Origin: Desulfarculus sp.
GTDB taxonomy: Bacteria > Desulfobacterota > Desulfarculia > Desulfarculales > Desulfarculaceae
Assembly: GCA_016218705.1 (NCBI GenBank)
Contig: JACRDC010000126.1
Location: 1-47,566, forward strand
Direction: 5' to 3'
Length of the DNA: 47,566 nt
How positions within the stretch are numbered: position 1 is the stretch's first letter; every line of letters begins with the position of its first letter. Positions 15,659 through 24,167 of the stretch are shown here, piece by piece. The notes beneath the pieces are model-generated. The model was given only the letters and a program-made list of their open reading frames with translations, did no database searches and was not told the origin of the DNA. The position numbers were made by a program, and so were the translations under genes.

Positions 15659-16456
15659 CTAGTCCTTGAACTGGGGCTTGCGCTTCTCGACGAAGGCCTT
15701 GATGCCCTCCACGAAGTCGGGTTGGTCGGCCAGCTCGATGATCCCCTGGCGCTCGTCCTCCAGGATGCCTTCCAGGTCGCCCAGCACGGCCCGGTTGAGC
15801 AGGGCCTTGGTGGCGGCCAGGGCCTTGGCCGGCCCGGCGGCCAGGGCCTGGGCCAGTTCCAAGGCCTGGGGCAGGAGTTGGCCGTCCTCCACCACCCGGT
15901 TGACCATGCCCCATTCCAGGGCCTCCTGGGCCGTGAGCACCCGGCCTAGCAGGAAGAACTCGCTGGCCCGCTTAAGGCCGATGAGCCGGGTCACCAGGGC
16001 CGAGGCCCCGCCGTCGGGGTTGACGGCGATGCGCACGTAGGCCGGGTCCAGGCGGGCGCTTTGGGCGGCCACCACCAGGTCGCAGGCCAGGCACCAGCCC
16101 AGGCCGCCACCGGCCGCCACGCCGTTGAGGGCGCAGACCACCGGCTTGGACAGGCGGCGCAGGGTGATGATGCTACGGTTAAGAATGGCCGTGATCTCGG
16201 TGAAGAAGGGCTTGGTGGGCCGCCCTCCCAGCACCTTTTCGGCCATCAGGCGCACGTTGCCTCCGGCGGCGAAGGCCTTGCCCGCGCCGGTGAGCACCAG
16301 GGCGCGCACCGCCGGGTCGCGGTCAGCCCCCTCCAGGGCCGCCACCAACTCGGTGCCGCTCACGGCGTCCAGGGGATTGAAGAGTTGGGGCTGGTTGAGG
16401 GTCAGCACCCTCACCGCGCCGTGGTCCTGTAGCAGAATGGTTTGGAAGTCGGCCAT
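15659..16456 (-). CDS. enoyl-CoA hydratase/isomerase family protein
   Basis: A 265-residue crotonase-fold protein. The oxyanion-hole segments are TGAGKAFAAGGNVRLM and ALNGVAAGGGLGWCLACDLV. The usual first catalytic Glu position of hydratases is occupied in VRIAVNPDGGASALVTRLIG by Asn/Pro/Asp residues, so hydratase activity is not assured; isomerase or other crotonase chemistry is possible. The start at 16456 follows CAAGGAGTTTTC and is preferred to one 27 bp upstream. It has its own promoter and is convergent with the small RNAs. Likely role is in fatty- or aromatic-acyl-CoA metabolism. Confidence 0.88.
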   Translation of the reverse strand: MADFQTILLQDHGAVRVLTLNQPQLFNPLDAVSGTELVAALEGADRDPAVRALVLTGAGKAFAAGGNVRLMAEKVLGGRPTKPFFTEITAILNRSIITLRRLSKPVVCALNGVAAGGGLGWCLACDLVVAAQSARLDPAYVRIAVNPDGGASALVTRLIGLKRASEFFLLGRVLTAQEALEWGMVNRVVEDGQLLPQALELAQALAAGPAKALAATKALLNRAVLGDLEGILEDERQGIIELADQPDFVEGIKAFVEKRKPQFKD

Positions 16457-16506
16457 GAAAACTCCTTGGGCTCTGGCGGGCAATGCCTTGCCGTGCGGGC
16501 CTAAAA

Positions 16507-16535
16507 AGGATATGCTTCATTGCCCCACCCGTCAA
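16507..16535 (-). promoter_or_regulatory. sigma-70 promoter for the enoyl-CoA hydratase-family gene
   Basis: Minus strand: -35 TTGACG (16535-16530), 17-bp spacer, -10 TATCCT (16512-16507), about 50 bp upstream of the start codon at 16456. Confidence 0.55.
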
Positions 16536-16611
16536 GTTTGCCGGAGCGGGCCGCCTGGACCGTGCCGGTGGCCCTTGCCAGGGTGTACCAAGGGCTAGGT
16601 CACGAGGAACT

Positions 16612-17811
16612 ATGTCAAAAAATCCAAGCAGCGCAGATTCGCGTCCGGCCCCCGCGGCGGGCCGCCGCAACTTCCGGCTGTCGTCGCTGGAGATACTCAT
16701 CACCGTCCTGATCTTCGTGGGCGTGTTGTATCTGCTGACCATGTGGGCCACCAACATGTTCACCCCCGGCGAGGAAACCGCGGCCGCCACCGCCCCGCCC
16801 GGGGCCATGGTGGAGCGGGCGCTGGCCGCCTCCGAGAAAGTCCTGGCCGAGCAGATTTCCCAGAGCCGCGACATCAACCACCTGCGCAAGCAGGTGGAGA
16901 ACCTGCAGGCCCAGGCCCGCAAGGCCCCCACCGCCGGCGCCAGCGATCCCGTGGACGCCGCCCAGGACCGCCGCCTGGACGAGGTGGACCACGTCCTGGG
17001 CCAGGTCAACCACAAGGTCAGCCAGTTGCCCGACTTCACGAGCATGCTGGGCCGCCTGGACAAGCTGGAGAAGGCCCTGGCCGCGCGGCCGGCCGCCCCC
17101 GCCGGACAGGCTGCCAACCCGGCGCCGGCCTTCGACCCCCAGGTGGTGGCCCGCCTGGACAAGCTAGAGAAGGAATTGACGGCCAAGGCCGCCCCACCGG
17201 CCGATGGCAAGCTTTTGGCCAGGCTGGACAAGCTGGAGAAGGCCCTGGCCGCGCGGCCGGCCGCCCCCGCCGGACAGGCCGCCAACCCGGCGCCGGCCTC
17301 CGACCCCCAGGTGGTGGCCCGCCTGGACAAGCTGGAGAAGGAACTGACGGCCAAGCCAGCCGCCCCCGCCGCGCCCAACCCGGCCGCCGCCGCCCTGGCC
17401 CAGATGGAAGGCCGTCTGCAACGCCTGGAAAGCGGGCTGCGCGAGGCCCGCGAGGGCCTGGTCCAGCCGCGCTCCACCGCCCTTGACCCCCAACTGCTGG
17501 CCCGCCTGGAAAGGCTGGAGAAAGCCTCTTCCGGGGGGCAGGCCGCGCCCTCCGCGGCGCCCCGCGCCGAGGCCAAGCCGGCCCCGGCGGCACCCAAGGC
17601 CGAGCTCCGCCCGGTCAGCCGGCAGGTCAGCCGCGCCGAGAGCGAGGCCCGCAAGGTCTCCCACAAGGTGCGCCCGGGCGAGACCCTGGGCGGCCTGGCC
17701 CGGCGCTACAAGGTCTCGGAGAACGACATCGTGCGCTGGAACTCCCTGGGCACCCGCCGCCTGCTGCTCAAGGGCGAGTCCCTGGTCATCTACCCCGGCC
17801 AGAATTCTTGA
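16612..17811 (+). CDS. membrane-anchored coiled-coil LysM protein
   Basis: A 399-residue protein. A cytoplasmic N-terminus of about 25 residues is followed by a membrane helix (about 26-47, LEILITVLIFVGVLYLLTMW). Next comes a long helical, Ala/Pro-rich region with repeated RLDKLEKxLxAK heptad-like units, then a C-terminal LysM domain (VSHKVRPGETLGGLARRYKV...LVIYPGQ) that binds peptidoglycan. Two adjacent 168-bp DNA repeats (17056-17391) encode the middle part. The start follows GAGGAAC. The stop overlaps the next gene's TTG start (TTGA). A cell-envelope spacer or scaffold role is inferred. Confidence 0.85.
   Translation: MSKNPSSADSRPAPAAGRRNFRLSSLEILITVLIFVGVLYLLTMWATNMFTPGEETAAATAPPGAMVERALAASEKVLAEQISQSRDINHLRKQVENLQAQARKAPTAGASDPVDAAQDRRLDEVDHVLGQVNHKVSQLPDFTSMLGRLDKLEKALAARPAAPAGQAANPAPAFDPQVVARLDKLEKELTAKAAPPADGKLLARLDKLEKALAARPAAPAGQAANPAPASDPQVVARLDKLEKELTAKPAAPAAPNPAAAALAQMEGRLQRLESGLREAREGLVQPRSTALDPQLLARLERLEKASSGGQAAPSAAPRAEAKPAPAAPKAELRPVSRQVSRAESEARKVSHKVRPGETLGGLARRYKVSENDIVRWNSLGTRRLLLKGESLVIYPGQNS
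17056..17391 (+). repeat. two 168-bp in-frame tandem repeats
   Basis: Units 17056-17223 and 17224-17391 are nearly identical through most of their length and encode the RLDKLEKALAARPAAPAGQA segments of the LysM protein. They look like a recent internal duplication. Confidence 0.8.
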
Positions 17812-19268
17812 CCCCAGCACGACCCTGGCCGCTAATCGCCCATGACCCCGCCCTGGTGGCCCTGCAAGGCCTGGCCCGCCGCCAAGGCGCCCGGGTCTGG
17901 CTCACCGGCGGCACCCTGCGCGACCTGCTCCTGGGCCTAGCGCCCCCCGACCTGGATCTATCCACCGACGGCGACGCCCTGGCCCTGGGCCGCGCCCTGG
18001 CCCAGGCCCTGGGCCGGCCCTTCGTGCCCCTCAAGGAGGCCCTGGCCACCTGCCGGGTGGTGCTGGAGCAGGGGCACCTGGACCTGGTGGGCCTGCGCGC
18101 CCCCGGCCTGGAGGCCGACCTGCGGCGGCGCGACTTCACCGTCAACGCCCTGGCCGCCCCCCTGGCGGGGGTGCTGGCCGGCCGGGCGGCCATAAAGGAC
18201 CCCACCGGCGGCCTGGCCGATCTGGGGGCCCGGCGCCTGCGGCTGGCCGGCCCCGGCGTGCTGAGCGACGATCCCTTGAGGGTCTTGCGGGCCTACCGCT
18301 TCCTGGCCAGCCATGGCCTGAGCCTGGCCCCCGGCCTGGAGCAAGACCTGGCCGCCGCCGCCCCGGGGCTGTTCCGGGTGGCCCGGGAGCGCATCGCCCA
18401 GGAGTGGCGCAAGCTCATGGCCGCCCCGGCGGCCGCCCCGGCGGTATGGGCCATGGAGCGCGGCCAAGTGCTCACCCGGCTAATGCCCGAGCTGGCCATG
18501 GGCCGGGGCGTGCTACAGAACCCCTTTCACCACCTGGACGTGCTGGAGCACAACCTGGCAACCCTGGCCCACCTGGAGGAACTGGCCGCCGGAGGGGGGG
18601 TCTACGCGGGCAGCCTGCTGCTGCAAGAGGCCAGCGCCTATCTGGCCGGCCAGAATGCCCGCGCCCAGCTCAAGACGGCGGCCCTCTTGCATGACCTGGG
18701 CAAGCCCGCCACCCGCCGCCCCAAGGCGCCGGGTTGGGCCACCTTCCACCGCCACGACCTGGTGGGCGCCGGCCTGGCAGGGCAGGCGGCGCGGCGTCTG
18801 GGGCTATCCAAGGCCGAGGCCGGCCACATCGCCAGCCTGGTGGCTGGCCACATGCGCCCCTTCCACCTGTTGGGCGCGGCCACTCGGGGAGGCTTGAGCC
18901 GGCGGGCGGTACGCCGCCTGCTGGTGGCCTGCGGCCAGCACCTGCCGGGGGTCTTCCTGCTGGGCCTGGCCGACACCATGGCTGGCCGCGGCCCCATGCG
19001 CCCCGCCGAGGCCGAGGAGCGCCTGCTGGCCCTCTACGGCCAGGTGGCCGAGCTGCGCGACCGCGAGTTGGCCCAGGCCCTGGCCGCCCCGCCCCTGCTG
19101 GACGGCCACCAACTCATGGCCGGCCTGAGTCTCGAACCAGGGCCGGAGGTGGGCAGGCTCCTGGGTCTCTTGCGCGAGGCCCAGTTGGACGGCCTGGTGG
19201 ACACCCCCCAGGCGGCCCTGGCCCTGGCCCGGCGCCTGATCCGGCCCCCCAGGCTGGGCCGCCGTTGA
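17808..19268 (+). CDS. tRNA nucleotidyltransferase / poly(A) polymerase family protein with HD domain
   Basis: A 486-residue class II nucleotidyltransferase. The head domain has VWLTGGTLRDLLLG and DLDLST (metal-binding Asp pair), and RRDFTVNALA is the family signature. A later HD domain shows LLHDLGKPATRR. The family adds CCA (or A) to tRNA 3' ends or poly(A) to RNA; members with HD domains often also have phosphatase activity, and sequence alone does not separate CCA-adding enzyme from PcnB. Translation appears to start at TTG 17808, overlapping the LysM gene's stop by one base pattern (TTGA), with coupling in place of a clear ribosome-binding site. It lies immediately upstream of selC. Confidence 0.85.
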   Translation: MTPARPWPLIAHDPALVALQGLARRQGARVWLTGGTLRDLLLGLAPPDLDLSTDGDALALGRALAQALGRPFVPLKEALATCRVVLEQGHLDLVGLRAPGLEADLRRRDFTVNALAAPLAGVLAGRAAIKDPTGGLADLGARRLRLAGPGVLSDDPLRVLRAYRFLASHGLSLAPGLEQDLAAAAPGLFRVARERIAQEWRKLMAAPAAAPAVWAMERGQVLTRLMPELAMGRGVLQNPFHHLDVLEHNLATLAHLEELAAGGGVYAGSLLLQEASAYLAGQNARAQLKTAALLHDLGKPATRRPKAPGWATFHRHDLVGAGLAGQAARRLGLSKAEAGHIASLVAGHMRPFHLLGAATRGGLSRRAVRRLLVACGQHLPGVFLLGLADTMAGRGPMRPAEAEERLLALYGQVAELRDRELAQALAAPPLLDGHQLMAGLSLEPGPEVGRLLGLLREAQLDGLVDTPQAALALARRLIRPPRLGRR

Positions 19269-19293
19269 CGCCGTCCCAGGCGGGTGCTATTTT
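19265..19293 (+). promoter_or_regulatory. promoter of selC
   Basis: TTGACG (19265-19270), 17-bp spacer, TATTTT (19288-19293). The tRNA begins ten bases after the -10. The -35 overlaps the stop codon of the upstream gene. Confidence 0.6.
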
Positions 19294-19302
19294 TGGTCCC
19301 GT

Positions 19303-19400
19303 GGAAGTGGAAAGGGCACTGGTGGCTCTCCCGGACTTCAAATCCGGTGTACCTTCTGAGTAAGGGGGTAGGTGGGTTCGATTCCCATGCACTTCCGCCA
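19303..19400 (+). tRNA. selC: tRNA-Sec (UCA anticodon)
   Basis: A 98-nt tRNA with encoded CCA. The acceptor arms are GGAAGTG/CACTTCC, and the anticodon arm CCGGACTTCAAATCCGG carries TCA and closely matches the anticodon arm of known bacterial tRNA-Sec. There is a long extra arm and a T arm GGTGGGTTCGATTCCCATGC. It reads UGA as selenocysteine after charging by SerRS and SelA. Its presence means the genome encodes selenoproteins, although none of the genes in this window shows an obvious in-frame UGA. Confidence 0.95.
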
Positions 19401-19411
19401 CAATGAAAACA

Positions 19412-19441
19412 AGGGGTTGCCTCGGAAACGGGGCAACCCCT
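19412..19441 (+). terminator. hairpin downstream of selC
   Basis: A 10-bp perfect stem AGGGGTTGCC/GGCAACCCCT (19412-19421/19432-19441) eleven bases after the tRNA CCA. No T tract follows, so termination may be inefficient or Rho-assisted. Confidence 0.5.
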
Positions 19442-19538
19442 GGCTCGTCGGGGCGCACAAGGGGCGGTCCGGCCAAGGGCGGATCATCCAGCCAGGCCAC
19501 GAGATGCTCACGGCCGGACGGGGGAAAGGCTGGGGGCG

Positions 19539-22223
19539 CTACCTGCCGTCCAGCACCCTTCTGACCGTGATCAGCAGTTCGGCGCGCAGAAAGGGCTTGG
19601 CCACGTAACCCGCGGCACCTTCCTCATGGATGCCCCTGGCCTTGCCGTTGATGGAGTAGCCGCTGGCGATGATCACCTTGGCCTGGGGGTTGATATCCAG
19701 GATGGCCTTCAGGGCCTTGTGGCCGCCCATGCCGGGCATTCCCAGGTCCAGGATGACCAGGTCCAGTTGGCCGCCCTCCCTCTGGTACAGGTCCAGGGCC
19801 TCCTCGCCGCTGTGGGCGGTCCGCACAGAATAGCCCACGCCGCCAAGGGTGCGCGCCCCCAGTTCCCGCAGGTCGGCCTCGTCATCAACCAGCAGGATGC
19901 TCTCGGTCCCCCGCAGGCCCAGGGGCGCCATTGGGCTCATCTCCAGCGGTGCCACCCCGTCCGGTTCCGGCATGGCCGGCAGGTGGATTATGAAGGTGGT
20001 GCCCATGCCCACCTGGCTCTGGCAGGCAACATGCCCGCCATGGTTCTTGATGATGCCATAGGCCGAGGACAGGCCCAGGCCCGTGCCCTTGCCGATGTCC
20101 TTGGTGGTGTAGAAGGGCTCGAAGATGTGCTCGCGGGTCTGCTCATCCATGCCCAGGCCGGTGTCGCTCACCCGTAGCATTGCGTAGGGACCGGGCAGCA
20201 CCTCCAGGTGTTGGCGGCAGTATTCCTGGTCCAGGACCACCCGCCGCGTCTCCAGGGTCAGCCGCCCGCCCTCGGGCATGGCGTCGCGGGCGTTGGAGGC
20301 CAGGTTCAGCAGCACCTGTTCCATCTGGGTGGGATCGGCCAGGATGGGCGGGAGGTCCGTGGCCAGATGGGCCTCGATGCCGATCATCTTGGGCAAGGTG
20401 CGCTCGATTATGACCTGGGCGCGTTGCACGACCTGGTTGAGGTCCAGGGGCGTTAGGTCGGGCTCCTTCTTGCGGCTGAAGGCCAGTATGCGCTGCACCA
20501 GTTCCTTGGCCCGCTGGGCCGAGGCCAGTATGTGCGCCAGGTGCTTGGGGTTGGACTGGCCGGCCTGGGCGTCTTCCTGGGCCAGCTCGGCAAAGCCCAT
20601 GATCGCCGCCAGGATGTTGTTGAAGTCATGGGCTATGCCGCCGGCCAGGGTGCCGATGGCCTCCATCTTCTGGGCCTGATGGAGTTGGGCCTTCAGGTGC
20701 TCCTTTTCCTGCTCAGACTTGATGCGCTCCGATATGTCGCGGGTGATGGACAGGATATGCGGCTCGCCATCCAGGGTGATTATCCTGGCCGACATGAGGG
20801 CGGTGAGCAGGCTGCCGTCCTTGCGGCGGAACTGGGCCTCCAGGTTCTCCACGTAGCCCTCTTGGCGCAGGCCCTCCACCAGCCGCTGGCGGTCGGCGGG
20901 GTCGTGCCAGACATTTATCTCTAGGGACGTCCGTCCGATGACATCGGCCCGGGTGAAGCCGGTCAGGGCGGTGAACCCCTGGTTGATATCCACGTAGAGG
21001 CCGTCAGCCATGCGGTTGATGTTGATGGAGTCGGGGCTGGTGTCAAAGGCCAGCTTGAACCGCTCCTGGCTCTGGCGCGAGGCCTCCTCGGCCCTGTTGC
21101 GGTCGGTGACGTCGAATATGATGCCGTGCAGCAGGGTCTTGCCGCCGGACTTCAGCGGCCCCGAGTAAACCTCCACGTCGCGGACCTCGCCCGAGGCCAG
21201 GCGATGCTGGATGCTGAACTTGGCCGATTGCCGCGCCTGCACCAAGGCCATCCTGGCCTGGACCTCCTGGGTGGGGCTGGCGTTGATGCCGAACACCTTC
21301 ATGGCGGTCAGCTCGGCGCGCGCATAGCCGTAGTATTCGCAGGCCGCCTGGTTGGCGTCCACGATGGAGCCGTCCGAGGGATCAATTATCAGCTTGATGG
21401 CCTGGTTGGTCTCAAACAACTGCCGGTAGCGCTCCTCGCTCTCGGCCAGGGACTCCTGGGCCATCTGCTTGATGGCTATCTCTTGCGAGAGCCGGGAAAT
21501 CAACCTGTGCTTGTCGTCAATGATATTGTCGAACTGCTCGATTACGCCGCCCAATTCCCGCAACAACACCCAGCGCAACAGGCGCTGTAACAGCGACGGC
21601 TGCGTCCAAATTATTTCAAACTCGCAGCAGCCATCTCCTCTAAGCACGCACTTGGTTTCCGTGGCGCTGCCTACCCGGCAGCCGCAGGCCTTGACCATGC
21701 CGATGTAGATGCCCAGGTTCCAGTGGCAGACATCGGCCGTCACCCGGTAGCCCGGGCGATAGTTCAACTGGTAGCGGACCTTGCCCTTTTCCAGCTCGGC
21801 CAAGGTCACCGACTTGGTGTTGTTGAACAGCGAGTTGATCTTGGCGGCCTTCTTGGCCAGAACCATGGGGCCGACTATGCGGCTGACAACCAGTTCCTTG
21901 CTGGAAAGCCGCTCCAGGACCGCGCCCTCGCCGGCCACCCGCAGGGGATCGGCATAGGGCACGACCTTGTTGACGTTGCCCAGCATTTGCAGGGAGAACT
22001 CATTGGACACCCAGTAGGAGGGGTCCTCCAGGTCAGCCAGGGAGACCGGCCTGAGGATGCGGGGGTCATTCTTGTCTTGCACCAGATAGGCGGGGTTGTT
22101 GACCAGCTTTTCGGTAAGGGCCACCACGCTTTCCTGGCCAAAATGCTTGCGCAGATAGGCGAAGAGGCCCTTCCAATTAAGGCAGCAGATATCCAGGGGC
22201 ATGGCGGTTTTTATCTGGCTCAA
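19539..22223 (-). CDS. hybrid sensor histidine kinase with V4R-like and PAS domains
   Basis: An 894-residue cytoplasmic sensor; no membrane helix is seen. The N-terminal ~220 residues resemble V4R/4-vinyl-reductase-type sensor domains, ending CVLRGDGCCEFEIIWTQP with several cysteines. Two PAS domains follow (starting near EERYRQLFETNQA and QERFKLAFDTSPD). Then come HisKA with the phospho-His in GGIAHDFNNILAAIMGFAEL, an ATPase with DTGLGM and GKGTGLGLSSAYGI, and a C-terminal receiver with Asp in LDLVILDLGMPGMGG. The start is TTG at 22223, backed by GAAGAGGG; the ATG at 22202 has no ribosome-binding site. The partner regulator is not adjacent. Cys-rich sensing of a metal, haem or small ligand is inference. 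Confidence 0.88.
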   Translation of the reverse strand: MSQIKTAMPLDICCLNWKGLFAYLRKHFGQESVVALTEKLVNNPAYLVQDKNDPRILRPVSLADLEDPSYWVSNEFSLQMLGNVNKVVPYADPLRVAGEGAVLERLSSKELVVSRIVGPMVLAKKAAKINSLFNNTKSVTLAELEKGKVRYQLNYRPGYRVTADVCHWNLGIYIGMVKACGCRVGSATETKCVLRGDGCCEFEIIWTQPSLLQRLLRWVLLRELGGVIEQFDNIIDDKHRLISRLSQEIAIKQMAQESLAESEERYRQLFETNQAIKLIIDPSDGSIVDANQAACEYYGYARAELTAMKVFGINASPTQEVQARMALVQARQSAKFSIQHRLASGEVRDVEVYSGPLKSGGKTLLHGIIFDVTDRNRAEEASRQSQERFKLAFDTSPDSININRMADGLYVDINQGFTALTGFTRADVIGRTSLEINVWHDPADRQRLVEGLRQEGYVENLEAQFRRKDGSLLTALMSARIITLDGEPHILSITRDISERIKSEQEKEHLKAQLHQAQKMEAIGTLAGGIAHDFNNILAAIMGFAELAQEDAQAGQSNPKHLAHILASAQRAKELVQRILAFSRKKEPDLTPLDLNQVVQRAQVIIERTLPKMIGIEAHLATDLPPILADPTQMEQVLLNLASNARDAMPEGGRLTLETRRVVLDQEYCRQHLEVLPGPYAMLRVSDTGLGMDEQTREHIFEPFYTTKDIGKGTGLGLSSAYGIIKNHGGHVACQSQVGMGTTFIIHLPAMPEPDGVAPLEMSPMAPLGLRGTESILLVDDEADLRELGARTLGGVGYSVRTAHSGEEALDLYQREGGQLDLVILDLGMPGMGGHKALKAILDINPQAKVIIASGYSINGKARGIHEEGAAGYVAKPFLRAELLITVRRVLDGR

Positions 22224-22251
22224 CTAAACCCTCTTCTCGCCCGCAGCCCAC

Positions 22252-22317
22252 CGCGAGCGGTCTCGTATCGTCAAGGTCCGGCGCCAGTCGGGACTTTGAC
22301 GAGCGGGCAGGCTCGCG
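22252..22317. repeat. two-tier long inverted repeat in the histidine-kinase leader
   Basis: The outer arms CGCGAGC/GCTCGCG (22252-22258/22311-22317) enclose inner arms CGTCAAGGTCC/GGACTTTGACG (22269-22279/22291-22301, one G-T). It lies in the 305-bp divergent gap 22224-22528. The rest of that gap holds an A+T-rich stretch (about 22325-22380) suited to promoters, and no gene. Confidence 0.5.
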
Positions 22318-22528
22318 CCATCCATATTTTGTCAGTTATTATTAGCATATTTTGTGCGGTCGAGAAACCAATCCCCATAAGCCCCACTAATGGCAACGCC
22401 AGGGCCGGCCAGGGCTGGCGCGCACCTGGGGCGGGCAGGGGCTTTGACAGCGGCGCCAGCCTGGGCTAGCCTTGGGGCTGTCGAAAACCAAGACCACCAA
22501 CCGCCACCAAAGCCAGTGAGGACCAAGC

Positions 22529-23302
22529 GTGGACCAGCCAACCGTGCTCATGGAAGACCAGGGCGCCGTGCGCCTGTTGACCCTCAACCGTCCCCAGCAG
22601 CTCAACGCCCTCAACGAGACCATGGGCCGGGAGCTCATGGCCGCCTTGGGGCAGGCCCGCCAGGACGACGCCGTGGCCGTGGTGGTCATCACCGGCGCGG
22701 GGCGGGCCTTCAGCGCCGGCGGTGATCTACAGCGTTTCCACGCCATGGCCCAGGCGGGCGACTTTCACCAGCGCCAGCGCTTCACCGACCTGGAACTGCC
22801 CCGGGTCATGGCCAACTTTCCCAAGCCCCTGATCGCGGCCATCAACGGCCCGGCCGTGGGCTGGGGCTTCACCATGCCCCTTTTGTGCGACCTGCGCCTG
22901 GCCAGCCAGGAGGCCGTCTTCTCCTGCGCCTTCGTGCGCGTGGGGCTCACCCCCGAGTTCGGCTCTTCCTACATCCTGCCGCGCATGCTGGGCCTGGGCC
23001 GGGCCATGGAGCTGGTGCTCACGGCCCGGGAGTTTGGCGCCGCCGAGGCCCTGGCCCTGGGTTTCCTCAACCGGGTGACCGCCCCCGGGGACCTTCTGCC
23101 CGCCGCCCTGGATCTGGCCCAGGCCATCGCCCGGCACCCCCAGCCGGCCATACGCATGGCCAAGGCCATCCTGCGCCATGGCGCCGAGAGCACCCTGGAG
23201 CAGACCATGGGCTACGAGATCGAGCTGTTCAGGCAGGCCATGGCCACGCCCGAGCACCTGAGGGCCGTGGAGGCCATGCTGGCCCAGATCAGGGCCAAGT
23301 GA
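22529..23302 (+). CDS. enoyl-CoA hydratase/isomerase family protein
   Basis: A 257-residue crotonase-fold protein starting at GTG with GAGG eight bases upstream. The oxyanion-hole regions are TGAGRAFSAGGDLQRF and AINGPAVGWGFTMPLLCDLR, and the active-site segment VGLTPEFGSSYILPRMLG retains a Glu (PEFGSS) as in delta3-delta2-enoyl-CoA isomerase/hydratase types. It differs clearly from the paralogue at 15659-16456. Probably acts in beta-oxidation-type acyl-CoA metabolism. It precedes a CMD-family gene on the same strand. Confidence 0.9.
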   Translation: MDQPTVLMEDQGAVRLLTLNRPQQLNALNETMGRELMAALGQARQDDAVAVVVITGAGRAFSAGGDLQRFHAMAQAGDFHQRQRFTDLELPRVMANFPKPLIAAINGPAVGWGFTMPLLCDLRLASQEAVFSCAFVRVGLTPEFGSSYILPRMLGLGRAMELVLTAREFGAAEALALGFLNRVTAPGDLLPAALDLAQAIARHPQPAIRMAKAILRHGAESTLEQTMGYEIELFRQAMATPEHLRAVEAMLAQIRAK

Positions 23303-23409
23303 GCGGGGCGCGGCCAGCCTTGACCAAGACGCCGGGCCTGGGGGCATAATCTAACCATGGGCCGCGCGAGACCGCGCGCTGGCCCCCAAGTTACACCGGG
23401 AGGATGAAC

Positions 23410-23718
23410 ATGAGTCTGCCCGCGCCCTACGTGAAGTTCCAAGAGCGCTATCCCGAACTGACCCAGGACTTCGAGGCCCTGGGGCGCAAGTGCCGCGACA
23501 TGGGTCCCCTGAAAGGCCGCGAGGCCCGCCTGGTCAAGCTGGGCATGGCCGTGGCCACGGGCTCGCGGGGGGGCGTCAAGTCCCAGGCCCGCAAGGCCCT
23601 GCAAGACGGCCTGACCCCCGAGGAATTGCGCCACGCCGCCCTCTTGGCCCTGCCCACCATCGGCTTCCCGGCCATGGTGGCGGCCATGGGCTGGATAGAC
23701 GAGACCATTGAGGAGTAA
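23410..23718 (+). CDS. carboxymuconolactone decarboxylase (CMD/AhpD-like) family protein
   Basis: A 102-residue protein of the CMD fold. The family core is seen in KLGMAVATGSRGGVKSQARK and GLTPEELRHAALLALPTIGF. The CxxC redox motif of AhpD is absent, so peroxidase-type chemistry is unlikely; many such stand-alone members have no known role. The ATG at 23410 is preferred over the ATG at 23404 because GGGAGG abuts the latter but lies at a good distance from the former. It follows the enoyl-CoA hydratase gene with a gap of about 107 bp. Confidence 0.8.
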   Translation: MSLPAPYVKFQERYPELTQDFEALGRKCRDMGPLKGREARLVKLGMAVATGSRGGVKSQARKALQDGLTPEELRHAALLALPTIGFPAMVAAMGWIDETIEE

Positions 23719-23794
23719 AGGCCAAAAAGTTGCTGGCATCCGGCGGGGCCTTGTACTAGGATAGCGCCGTCAGAAACCCTAGGGGAGGAGTGCC

Positions 23795-23884
23795 ATGCTG
23801 CAAGTCATCGGCGGGGCCTTGGTGGCGGCCTGCTTCTGGACCATGGTCACCGTCATCGCCTTCGCGGCCACCAAGGGCGAGTAG
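23795..23884 (+). CDS. 29-residue single-span membrane peptide
   Basis: A very short frame: MLQVIGGALVAACFWTMVTV followed by IAFAATKGE. One hydrophobic helix spans residues 4-24, with a short charged tail. It is preceded by AGGGGAGGAG at ideal spacing and by TTGCTG/TACTAG promoter-like hexamers (23730-23735, 23754-23759). It is followed within seven bases by a hairpin with a T run, and then by a second terminator. The complete set of expression signals argues it is a real gene. The length class is that of small regulatory or accessory subunits of membrane complexes; no family was recognised. Confidence 0.6.
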   Translation: MLQVIGGALVAACFWTMVTVIAFAATKGE

Positions 23885-23889
23885 CCCCC

Positions 23890-23962
23890 AGGCCGGTTGG
23901 TCCGGCCTTTATCGTCCGCCAGGCATCGCCCCCGGTCCGCGCTCGGGCCGGGGGTTTGTTTT
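23890..23962 (+). terminator. two consecutive terminator hairpins after the 29-residue gene
   Basis: The first is AGGCCGG/CCGGCCT with a TTT tail (23890-23910). The second is CCCCCGG/CCGGGGG (23929-23935/23948-23954) followed by TTTGTTTT. Confidence 0.65.
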
Positions 23963-23983
23963 GGCTCGGCCCCCTCACCCCGG

Positions 23984-24008
23984 CCCTCTCCCCCGGTGGG
24001 GGAGAGGG
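23984..24008. repeat. perfect 11-bp hairpin
   Basis: CCCTCTCCCCC/GGGGGAGAGGG with a 3-base loop, inside a stretch starting CCCCTCACCCCGGCCC. Hairpins of this wording are found scattered in many G+C-rich bacterial genomes. It is non-coding. Beyond it, up to 24167, I see only a degenerate copy of the ACGGG...CCCGT element (about 24066-24145). Confidence 0.5.
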
Positions 24009-24167
24009 TGCAGAAATGGCTGCCGGGTGGCTGTGGGGTCTATGATTTAGTACGGCGACCTCTCGACGGGAGCCGCCAGCCTTGGTTGGCGCCACGGCCT
24101 CAACCAACCCCTTCGTGCCCACCCGGGCACCGGGTCCGGCCCGTCTCCGCCCGTCCAGTCACTGGGC

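Noticed and set aside
19303-19400. tRNA-Ser, because of the long extra arm
   Set aside because: The anticodon is TCA, the acceptor-anticodon layout and the GGACTTCAAATCC loop are those of tRNA-Sec.
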